DNA from: Prauserella shujinwangii
GTDB lineage: Bacteria; Actinomycetota; Actinomycetes; Mycobacteriales; Pseudonocardiaceae
DNA length: 64,000 nucleotides
NCBI RefSeq assembly: GCF_003001955.1
Contig: NZ_PVNH01000001.1
Coordinates: forward strand, 310,001-374,000
Direction of reading: 5' to 3'
In this document: positions 47,820 to 54,458 of the stretch, piece after piece
Layout of the letters: the number at the start of each line of letters is the position of its first letter
How positions within the stretch are numbered: position 1 is the stretch's first letter
Notes under the pieces: model-generated
The model's input: only the letters and a program-made list of their open reading frames with translations
What the model was told of the DNA's origin: nothing
Databases searched by the model: none
Position numbers and translations under genes: made by a program

Positions 47820-47987
47820 ATGTCGCCGGGAATCAAGAAGGTCCTCATCTTCGGCGTCGTCGCCCTCGTTCTGTTCTTCTTGATCAGCCGTCCCACGGAA
47901 TCCGCCGAAGCCGTCCAGACGGCGCTCGGCTGGCTCCGCGACGGCGCGGAGGCCATCGTCACGTTCGTGCAGAGCTTGTTCTCCTGA
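47820..47987 (+). CDS. small single-pass membrane protein
   Basis: 55-aa protein: MSPGIKKVLIFGVVALVLFF then LISRPTESAEAVQTALGWL, RDGAEAIVTFVQSLFS. One TM helix (about residues 8-23) with a basic start, then an amphipathic helix. The frame is open, has the sharp hydrophobic pattern of a real protein and is followed by a strong terminator. Function unknown; small membrane proteins of this form are common in actinobacteria. The start lacks a convincing Shine-Dalgarno sequence. Confidence 0.72.
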   Translation: MSPGIKKVLIFGVVALVLFFLISRPTESAEAVQTALGWLRDGAEAIVTFVQSLFS

Positions 47988-48296
47988 GCCCACAGCGCAC
48001 TCGCCGGCACCGGGACCCGGTGCCGGCCTTCTTGCTGCGCATCCCGCACTCAGCTACGCAGTGTCACATTTCTCGGGATGTGGCCTGGATTACTGCACCA
48101 TCCGGGTGGATTGCGGGGCTGAACACGCTGGTCACCGAATTCGTCCTCCGGAAGGTCTGGCGAACGGCTGGCCCCCTCTCCTACGGTGCTCACATTGCGT
48201 GATCGACCGGTCATCGGAGGGCTCACGCTCGATATCTCGAACAACGTTGCTCGACCAGTCCTGACACACACCAGTGCGTTGCTGAAGGAGGCAGGG
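47988..48296. other. 309-bp intergenic region
   Basis: Apart from the terminator at 48003-48027, no gene or RNA was recognised. An in-frame GTG at 48186 could extend the next gene by 37 residues, but the extra residues look non-conserved and a strong RBS sits before the ATG at 48297. AT content is higher than average around 48050-48130, as expected for a promoter region. Confidence 0.5.
48003..48027 (+). terminator. terminator after the small membrane protein gene
   Basis: 11-bp perfect stem (48003-48013 with 48017-48027), 3-nt loop, followed by CTTCTT, the closest to a U-tract in this window. 15 nt after the stop codon. Confidence 0.8.
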
Positions 48297-48788
48297 ATGA
48301 CGGGAGATCCCGGAGTTGACGCGTTGATCCGGCAGTGGGCGGCCGAGCGCGAGCAGAGCGCGGAGGACAGGGAGATCGACCGGATCGCGTCGGAGTGGCT
48401 CGCGGACGCCCCGCGGCCCGCTCCCGGGATTCCCGGGCAGCGCAGGCGCGCGGGTGCGACGGGCTGGGCGCCCGTCGACGCGGCCGACCCGGGCTACCTC
48501 GCGGCGATGCGGGAACGCCTGCCCGACGCCCCCGAGGAGCTGCTGACCGCCGCCGCGGGCTGGTGGCAGATGATCGGCGACGTGAGCGAGGCCGAGCGCT
48601 GGTGGGACGCCGGCATCAGCCCGCTCGACCAGCGCGCGCTCGACTACCGCGCCGCCGGGCTCGCCCCGGAGGACCTCGCCAAGCGGCTCGGCCCGCTGAC
48701 GGTGCTCGAGCACCTGCGCCGGGGCAGCGCCCCCGCCTGGTGCGTGGCGCGGCTGTCCCGGCAGCAGCGCCGCGAGGCCGCGGGCTGA
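48297..48788 (+). CDS. hypothetical helical protein
   Basis: 163-aa soluble protein, function not recognised. The N-terminal helix is VDALIRQWAAEREQSAEDRE, then a basic linker, and a helical region with a Trp-rich part (AAGWWQMIGDVSEAERWWDA) and LAPEDLAKRLGPLTVLEHLR. No signal peptide or TM. ATG 48297 is chosen because GAAGGAGG lies 6-7 nt upstream. Gene neighbours give no clue; it precedes a lytic transglycosylase gene. Confidence 0.7.
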   Translation: MTGDPGVDALIRQWAAEREQSAEDREIDRIASEWLADAPRPAPGIPGQRRRAGATGWAPVDAADPGYLAAMRERLPDAPEELLTAAAGWWQMIGDVSEAERWWDAGISPLDQRALDYRAAGLAPEDLAKRLGPLTVLEHLRRGSAPAWCVARLSRQQRREAAG

Positions 48789-48927
48789 CCCTCGGCGGCC
48801 GCGCCCCGTGACGCGCCCGCCCGGGAGCACGGGGCGCGCGGCCGCGTAACGCTAGCCTGGCCCCGGTCGTTGTCCATCCAACAGGCCGGCCGGAGGCCGG
48901 TGGAACGTCCAGGGGAGGCTCGGGTAC

Positions 48928-49854
48928 GTGCACGGCGCTGAGGTGGACGACGCTGCCGACGGTGCCCACGGTGCCCACGGCAGTGACACCGCGGTGCACG
49001 CCGTGGACGCGCCCAGGCAACCCGGCCGGCCCGCGCTGGCGGTGCTCGGCAGGCTGCTGATCGTCGTCGCGGTGCTCGGCTCCGCCGCGGGCGGGGTCTG
49101 GCTCGTCGCCAGGGCCGCCGCGCCGGAGGCGAGCCCCACCACCACCGACATCCCCGCCCTGCAGGTCGAGGCGGCCGACGTCGAACCGGGCTCGGCGGCC
49201 CCGGTGGCCAACACCGTCGCCGGCGCGCAGGGCCCCGGCGGCAGGGCCCCGCAACCCCAGCCGCAACGGCAGCGGCCGACGGGGCTCGCCGACTGGGCGC
49301 AGCGCACCTCGGCCGTGATCGGTGTTCCGGCCAGGGCGCTCGTGGCGTACGGCAACGCCGAGCTGGTGCTGCGGGACGTGCAGCCCGGCTGCCGCGTCTC
49401 GTGGGCCACGCTCGCGGGGATCGGCCGCATCGAGTCCGACCACGGCCGCTACGGCGGCGCGGTCCTCGGCGAGGACGGCACGCCGTCGAAGCCCATCATC
49501 GGGGTGCCGCTCAACGGCTCGTCCGGCGTGCGGTCGATCAGCGACACCGACGGCGGGCGGCTCGACGGCGACGCGGTGCACGACCGCGCCGTCGGGCCGA
49601 TGCAGTTCATCCCCGGCACCTGGGCCCGCTGGGGTTCCGACGCCACCGGGGACGGTCTCGCCGACCCGCAGCAGATCGACGACGCCGCCCTGTCGGCGGC
49701 CCGGTACCTGTGCGCGGGCGGGCGGGACATGGCCAGTGCCGACGGCTGGTGGGCGGGCATCCTGTCCTACAACAACTCGGTGGAGTACGCGCAGAAGGTG
49801 TTCGGCCTCGCCGACGGCTATGCGCGGCAGGCCAGGGCCGTCACCTCGGGTTGA
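48928..49854 (+). CDS. membrane-anchored lytic murein transglycosylase (MltB-like)
   Basis: 308-aa cell-wall enzyme cutting glycan strands. It has an acidic cytoplasmic start, one TM (about residues 40-63), a Pro/Gln-rich extracytoplasmic linker (about 65-117), and an SLT-like domain: RVSWATLAGIGRIESDHGRY (catalytic Glu about 172), VGPMQFIPGTWARWGSDATG and WWAGILSYNNSVEYAQKVFG. The GTG at 48928 has GGGGAGG upstream. Its relation to the downstream membrane-protein pair is unclear; a leaderless promoter separates them. Confidence 0.92.
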   Translation: MHGAEVDDAADGAHGAHGSDTAVHAVDAPRQPGRPALAVLGRLLIVVAVLGSAAGGVWLVARAAAPEASPTTTDIPALQVEAADVEPGSAAPVANTVAGAQGPGGRAPQPQPQRQRPTGLADWAQRTSAVIGVPARALVAYGNAELVLRDVQPGCRVSWATLAGIGRIESDHGRYGGAVLGEDGTPSKPIIGVPLNGSSGVRSISDTDGGRLDGDAVHDRAVGPMQFIPGTWARWGSDATGDGLADPQQIDDAALSAARYLCAGGRDMASADGWWAGILSYNNSVEYAQKVFGLADGYARQARAVTSG

Positions 49855-49891
49855 GGCGGCCACCTGCGGGACCGCATCGCGCCGCGGGTGC

Positions 49892-49897
49892 TAGCGT
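49892..49897 (+). promoter_or_regulatory. -10 element of leaderless promoter for the membrane protein at 49905
   Basis: TAGCGT is followed by 7 nt and GTG 49905; no Shine-Dalgarno sequence. Confidence 0.5.
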
Positions 49898-49904
49898 CGA
49901 AGGC

Positions 49905-50306
49905 GTGTCCGCACGCTCCACGACCGCTCGGCGACTCGCGATCGTCGCGGTGTGCCTGCTGAGCCTGGTCGCCGCCTGCGCGCTGGCGTGGTGGCAGTGG
50001 GAGCGGTACGCCTCGGCGGGCGGGACCTTCCAGAACCTCGGCTACGTGCTGCAGTGGCCGCTGTTCGGGCTGTTCCCGGCGTTCGTGTTCTGGCGGATCC
50101 GCAAGCTGCGGCGGCGGGAACGCGAGCACGAGGGCGAGAGCACCGAGGGCCGTGCCCGCGCCGCGCCCGCGGCCGTGCCCGCGCCGCGTCCCTCCGCGCG
50201 GCACGGGGGACCGCCTCCCGACGGGGAGGACGAGGAGGACCGGCAGCTGGCCGAGTACAACAGGTACCTGGCGGAACTGAACGCCCGCGATCAAGAGGTG
50301 AAATGA
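49905..50306 (+). CDS. membrane protein with charged C-terminal tail
   Basis: 133-aa protein of unknown function. TM1 LAIVAVCLLSLVAACALAWW (about 11-30), the conserved-looking segment QWERYASAGGTFQNLGYVLQ, TM2 WPLFGLFPAFVFWRI (about 51-65), then a charged tail rich in Arg/Glu/Pro ending YLAELNARDQEVK. It is followed 1 nt later by the DUF3817 gene. This two-gene pair is familiar from actinobacteria and is likely a functional unit; I cannot name it. Confidence 0.75.
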   Translation: MSARSTTARRLAIVAVCLLSLVAACALAWWQWERYASAGGTFQNLGYVLQWPLFGLFPAFVFWRIRKLRRREREHEGESTEGRARAAPAAVPAPRPSARHGGPPPDGEDEEDRQLAEYNRYLAELNARDQEVK

Positions 50307-50307
50307 C

Positions 50308-50655
50308 ATGGTGACGACGGAACGTGACGGCACGGTGGCGCCTGCCCCGGCGGTGGGCGGGGCGCTGGCGCGGTTCCGGGTCGCCGCCTTCGTCACCGGT
50401 CTCGGCCTGCTGGGCCTCGTCGCGGTGATGGTGCTGCGGTACGGGTTCGGTGACCCGGAACCGTCCGCCGTCTACTCGCCGATCCACGGGGTGATCTACA
50501 TGATCTACCTCGTGGTCGCCGTCGACCTGGCGCTGAAGGCGCGGTTCTCGGTGAAGGGCACGGTGGCCGTGCTGGCCGCGGGCTGCGTGCCCTTCCTGTC
50601 GTTCTACGCCGAGCGCAAGGTGACGCAGCGGGTCAGGGCCGGCCGTCGGCTCTGA
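50308..50655 (+). CDS. DUF3817 integral membrane protein
   Basis: 115-aa protein with three TM helices: FRVAAFVTGLGLLGLVAVMV, SPIHGVIYMIYLVVAVDLAL and VAVLAAGCVPFLSFYAERKV. The HG in the second helix and FYAERK at the end fit DUF3817. The RBS AGAGGTGA overlaps the end of the previous gene. The last 23 bp overlap the convergent spermidine synthase gene, so the two mRNAs are antisense at their ends. Confidence 0.88.
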   Translation: MVTTERDGTVAPAPAVGGALARFRVAAFVTGLGLLGLVAVMVLRYGFGDPEPSAVYSPIHGVIYMIYLVVAVDLALKARFSVKGTVAVLAAGCVPFLSFYAERKVTQRVRAGRRL

Positions 50656-51496
50656 CCCGGACCGAGTACGGCGGCACCGTACTCGCCCGCAGGGTGTCGG
50701 CGTCGATCGAGGCCGGGCGGTAGCCGGCCCGCCCGAGCCGCTCGACCATGCGGCCGACGGGATCCTCCACCTGGTCGGGCCGTCCGGTGAGGAACGCCCA
50801 CTCGTGCTCGTCCGAGCCGAAGTACACGACCGTGCCGAACAGGTCGGTGAAGCGGTCCCACGCGCCGATCAAGGTGTCGTTGCGCCACAGCGTCGGGCAG
50901 CCCGCCTGGCACACCACGACCCCGCCGGGCGCGAGCAGCCCGGCGCAGCGGCGCAGGAACTCCTTGCCGTACAGGCGGTTGTGCTGTGCCGCCGGGTCGG
51001 AGTTCTCGTCCGGCAGGTCGATCACCACGACGTCGTAGCCGGGTGTGGCTTCGGCGAGGAACTCCCAGCCGTCGCGGTAGTGCACGCGGATGCGGCCCTC
51101 GCCACGCTCCGCCTCGGCCAGCTCGGCGGGGGAGTAGCCGTAGGGGAGGTGTTCCGCGCAGGCCCGGACGGTGACGTCGTCGATGTCGACGTGGTCGACG
51201 AGCTCGGCGCCCTCGGCGACCGCGAGCTGGCTCACCACCCCCTCACTGGAGCCGATCACGAGCACGCGGCGCACCTGGTCGGCCAGCAGCATCGCGGGGA
51301 CGAGCAGCGCCTCGTGATACACGAGCTGGCTCGCCTCGGTGCTCTGCCGTTCGTCGTCACAGAACAGGGACACGCCCTGCGTGGTGCGGCCGACCACGAC
51401 GTGCTGGTACCCGGTGTGCGTGTCGAGGACGACGTCGGAGACGTCCCACACCCGGGTCAGGCCCGGGCCGAGCGGTTCGACGATCTGGGTGGACAT
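50633..51496 (-). CDS. speE: spermidine synthase (polyamine aminopropyltransferase)
   Basis: 287-aa enzyme transferring aminopropyl from decarboxylated AdoMet to putrescine. VVLDTHTGYQHVVVGRTTQG, LVYHEALLVPAMLLADQVRR, VLVIGSSEGVVSQLAVAEGA (Rossmann loop), DHVDIDDVTVRACAEHLP, VVVIDLPDENSDPAAQHNRL (catalytic Asp) and YGKEFLRRC. GSSEG replaces the usual GGGDG of the cofactor loop, so cofactor binding may differ slightly. Third gene of the ODC-speD-speE operon, starting right after the speD stop. Confidence 0.9.
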   Translation of the reverse strand: MSTQIVEPLGPGLTRVWDVSDVVLDTHTGYQHVVVGRTTQGVSLFCDDERQSTEASQLVYHEALLVPAMLLADQVRRVLVIGSSEGVVSQLAVAEGAELVDHVDIDDVTVRACAEHLPYGYSPAELAEAERGEGRIRVHYRDGWEFLAEATPGYDVVVIDLPDENSDPAAQHNRLYGKEFLRRCAGLLAPGGVVVCQAGCPTLWRNDTLIGAWDRFTDLFGTVVYFGSDEHEWAFLTGRPDQVEDPVGRMVERLGRAGYRPASIDADTLRASTVPPYSVRVRADGRP

Positions 51497-51886
51497 TCAC
51501 TTCCCCACGGTGGCGGGCTGGCGGCCGCGCTGGATGGTGGACACGGCCATCGAGTCGGTGCCGAGTGCGTTGGCGAGCAGGCGCACGGCTTGCTGGGGAT
51601 CGGCACGCTCACCACAGGTGAAGACGTCGACGAACACCGAGCCGAACTCGGGGTAGGTGTGCATCGACGCGTGCGACTCCGCGAGCATCGCCAGAACCGT
51701 GACCCCCTGCGGTTCGAATTGGTGGGCGATCACCTCGCACACCGTGGCCCCGGCCTCGGTCAACGTGTCCGCAAGCGTTCGTCGCAGGAACTCACTGTCG
51801 TCCAGCAGCTCCGGTTTGATCCCGTCGAACTCCGCGAGAACATGCTTGCCGGAAAACACGCCGACCGGGGTGAACTCACTCGGCAC
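51497..51886 (-). CDS. speD: S-adenosylmethionine decarboxylase proenzyme
   Basis: 129-aa self-processing enzyme of the prokaryotic class 1b type that makes the aminopropyl donor. It cleaves itself in AMLAESHASMHTYPEFGSVF between Glu and Ser, the Ser becoming the pyruvoyl group; the His and the Cys of VDVFTCGERADPQQA are the other catalytic residues. Length matches the family. The start overlaps the ODC gene by 11 nt and the stop is adjacent to the speE start, so all three are in one transcript. Confidence 0.95.
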   Translation of the reverse strand: MPSEFTPVGVFSGKHVLAEFDGIKPELLDDSEFLRRTLADTLTEAGATVCEVIAHQFEPQGVTVLAMLAESHASMHTYPEFGSVFVDVFTCGERADPQQAVRLLANALGTDSMAVSTIQRGRQPATVGK

Positions 51887-53048
51887 TGATCAGCCTCCCT
51901 CCAGAAATGCAGTACGTGCGCAACGGTTCGATCCCGTTGAACGCTACCGATGAATAGCTCGCCGTGTAGGCGCCCGCCGCGAGAATGTCGAGTCGGTCAC
52001 CCGAACGCAAGGACAGCGGCAGCCGGTACGGTGTTCGCTGGTAGAGCACGTCGTCACCATCGCATGTCGGTCCGGCGATGATCACGGGACCGTCGTCGGG
52101 TGTGTGCTCGCCGACAGGTTCGAAACGGTAGGCGATCGCCTCGTTCTCGGTCTCGGCCAGTCCGTTGTACCTTCCGATGTCGAGGTACACCCAGCGATGC
52201 GGGTCCATGGCGGACTTCCGGGTCACGAGCACGGCCTCGCACCGGATCAACCCGGCCTCGGCGACCACGGCGCGGCCGGGTTCGAGCACGAGTGCGGGTG
52301 CCTCGCCGGGGAAGTGCGCGTGCAGCGCGGACCGCAGCGCCGCGGCGTAGGCGGTGACGGGCGGGGCCTGGTCGGTGTAGCTCACGCCGAGCCCGCCGCC
52401 GACGTTGAGCCTGCGGGGGCGCGCTCCGCGGGCGGCCGCGTCGGTGGCGACCTTGGCGGCCAGGGCGATCGCGCCGTCCCAGGCGGCGGGGTCGAGTTGC
52501 TGCGAGCCGACGTGGAAGCTGATGCCCGCGGGGTCGAGCCCGAGTTCGGCCGCGCGCACGAGCAGCGCGGCGGCCTCGTCGGGCGCGCAGCCGAACTTGC
52601 GGCCGAACGGGGTCACCGACGCCGGCGGGTCGACGAGCAGCCGCACCGAGACCTCCGCGCCTGGCGCATGCCGCGCGATGTTCTCCAGATCGTCGGTCGC
52701 CTCGCAGGCGAACTCGCGGACGCCCGCGGCGTGCGCCATGGCGATCGCCGACGGCTTCTTGACGGTGTTGCCGTAGGACAGCGTGTCCGCACGCGCGCCT
52801 GCGGCGAGGCAGAGGTCGATCTCGGCGGGGCTGGCCACGTCGAAGCTCGCGCCCTCCGCGCGCAGTGCGCGCAGGACGGCGGGTTCGGGGTTGGCCTTGA
52901 CGGCGTACTGGATGCGGGTCGCGGGGCCGAACGCGGCGGCGAGTGCCCGGTAGCGGTCGGCGGCGGTGTCGACGTCCACCACGAGGCACGGGGTGGGGGG
53001 TTGCTGGTCGTCCAGGAAGCGGCGGATCCGGTCGAACGGGGTGCTCAC
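51876..53048 (-). CDS. ornithine decarboxylase (fold type III PLP enzyme)
   Basis: 390-aa decarboxylase making putrescine. PLP-lysine in IQYAVKANPEPAVLRALRAE (about residue 50), FDVASPAEIDLCLAAG, ISFHVGSQQLDPAAW (HVGSQ), LNVGGGLGVSYTD, and the substrate-site motif AGPTCDGDDVLYQRTPYRLP with the catalytic Cys. The CDG motif favours ornithine (or lysine) over diaminopimelate or arginine. It heads the operon with speD and speE, giving a complete putrescine-to-spermidine route. GTG 53048 lies in the first unit of a 9-bp tandem repeat. Confidence 0.9.
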   Translation of the reverse strand: MSTPFDRIRRFLDDQQPPTPCLVVDVDTAADRYRALAAAFGPATRIQYAVKANPEPAVLRALRAEGASFDVASPAEIDLCLAAGARADTLSYGNTVKKPSAIAMAHAAGVREFACEATDDLENIARHAPGAEVSVRLLVDPPASVTPFGRKFGCAPDEAAALLVRAAELGLDPAGISFHVGSQQLDPAAWDGAIALAAKVATDAAARGARPRRLNVGGGLGVSYTDQAPPVTAYAAALRSALHAHFPGEAPALVLEPGRAVVAEAGLIRCEAVLVTRKSAMDPHRWVYLDIGRYNGLAETENEAIAYRFEPVGEHTPDDGPVIIAGPTCDGDDVLYQRTPYRLPLSLRSGDRLDILAAGAYTASYSSVAFNGIEPLRTYCISGGRLISAE

Positions 53049-53107
53049 TCTCGCAGTCTCTCGCCTCTCTCGATCGTCTCGGTGCTCTCGCTGGTGTCGG
53101 TGCTGTC
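53044..53107. repeat. 9-bp tandem repeat at the ornithine decarboxylase start, about seven copies
   Basis: On the minus strand, units of GAGAGCACC-type start every 9 bp (one step is 10 bp): GACAGCACC, GACACCAGC, GAGAGCACC, GAGACGATC, GAGAGAGGC, GAGAGACTGC, GAGAGTGAG. It is purine-rich in the sense strand and covers the RBS and the start codon. Confidence 0.7.
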
Positions 53108-54458
53108 GGCGGTCGGATGGTGCTCCCGGTCATCCGGGCGGGCGCGCGTACCGGCCCGGTCCCCAGTGTGCCGGACCGTGTCGGCGAAGGTGCGGGAACG
53201 AGCACGGTACCGGTCCCGCTCGCGCGGTGCGCGTGGGGGGAACCCTCCGCCGGACCGCCCGGCTCACTGGACAATCGAGCGGCGGCGACGGTGGCCCGGG
53301 GATGCCGCGTGCGCGGTGCGGTGGGGGTGCGGGGAGCCGGGTGCGAAACGCGATTCGTGATTCGGAGCTCTCGTGATCCGGGGAAATGGCCGCGCGGGTG
53401 CCGCGGGCCCCGGAAAACGGCACGGAGAATGACGCCGGAATTGCGGGAACGGCCACGGGCGCCCGCCCGGGGACGTCCGGGCGGGCCATTCCGCACCGGG
53501 GTGCCCGGAACAGCGCGGACGGTCCGTGGCACGCTCGCGGAATTCGCGCCCGGCGCGCGGGGCCGGGCGGGCGTCCGCGGCACGTCCGGGTGGTCAGGAG
53601 CGGCGGAAAGGCGCGCCCGACCGTTCTTTTCACACGGGTTGGGTAATGTGATGGCGCACAGTCGCCGGAATACGAAAAGAGGCGGCGAAAGAGTGAGGAG
53701 CGGAGGGGTGCGCGGGCCGGTTGGTGTTGCTCTGGGTAGGCGTCACTGGCGGTATCACATGACTGCGGAGTGTCACCCCCTGGTGGCGTAGCGCATCACC
53801 CGTCCGTGAGGATCACCTGGCCAGCGTCACAATCTGGTGAGAAGGCGTCGGGTGGTCGCGTGCTCGACGGGCGCAGCGAAAGCCACATGATCGTGCAGTC
53901 TTTGCGTCGTCAAGTCGACTGAGGGGACAAGTTCGTTAGTCCGTTAGAGTGTCCCCCAGGCTTCCGGTTACGCTGTGTGGGTGAGGCTTGATGCCCCGTG
54001 CTTGATGAATGCCGTGACTGAATTGCGGGCCCCGGTTCCGGTGCCGGGGAATGCGTTGGCCCGTGAGCTGTGTGAATCGACGTTATCGCTGGTCACGCCG
54101 TGCTTCTCGAGAACATTTGGAGAGCACCCGATTGGTGTACGCTTTCCTCGCCACCCGACCGAGGATCAATTGGGCGCCCACTCGTCGGCGTCCTGCAGAT
54201 CGCAGGATGCCGCGTGCAGCGCCCTCCGGGGGTTGACGGCGGTCGGTCACCGGTAGGTGGAACGAGACGACACGGGACGACACGCGGCGAGGCGCGCTCG
54301 CCCACGGCGAAGAGAATGGACGTGCATGCGGTACAGAGCCGGCCACCCGGCGCAGCCGGGGCACCCCGGTTCGGCCAGGTAACGGGCACGGGGACCACGA
54401 CGATGCGCTTCCGACAGGGACCGACCACGCCGCACATGCCGGAGGAGGAGTCACTTTC
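53049..54458. other. 1.4-kb region without credible genes, upstream of the Cvn operon
   Basis: It holds the 9-bp repeats at its left end. 53110-53640 is extremely GC-rich with no ORF of protein-like composition. From about 53640 to 54130 the AT content is clearly higher, and a hairpin (GGGGACA 53923-53929 with TGTCCCC 53950-53956) encloses GTTAG twice. ORFs at 53975-54256 and 54100-54462 have no RBS or recognisable sequence. Probable content: promoters of the ODC and Cvn operons and an unidentified long leader or small RNA. Confidence 0.5.

Noticed and set aside
48186-48296. Extension of the hypothetical protein at 48297 to an upstream GTG
   Set aside because: A strong RBS (GAAGGAGG) sits just before the ATG at 48297, and the 37 extra residues show no distinct feature.
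53130-53633. Minus-strand ORF in the gene-free region upstream of the ornithine decarboxylase gene
   Set aside because: Pro/Arg-rich low-complexity translation, no RBS, no recognisable motif.
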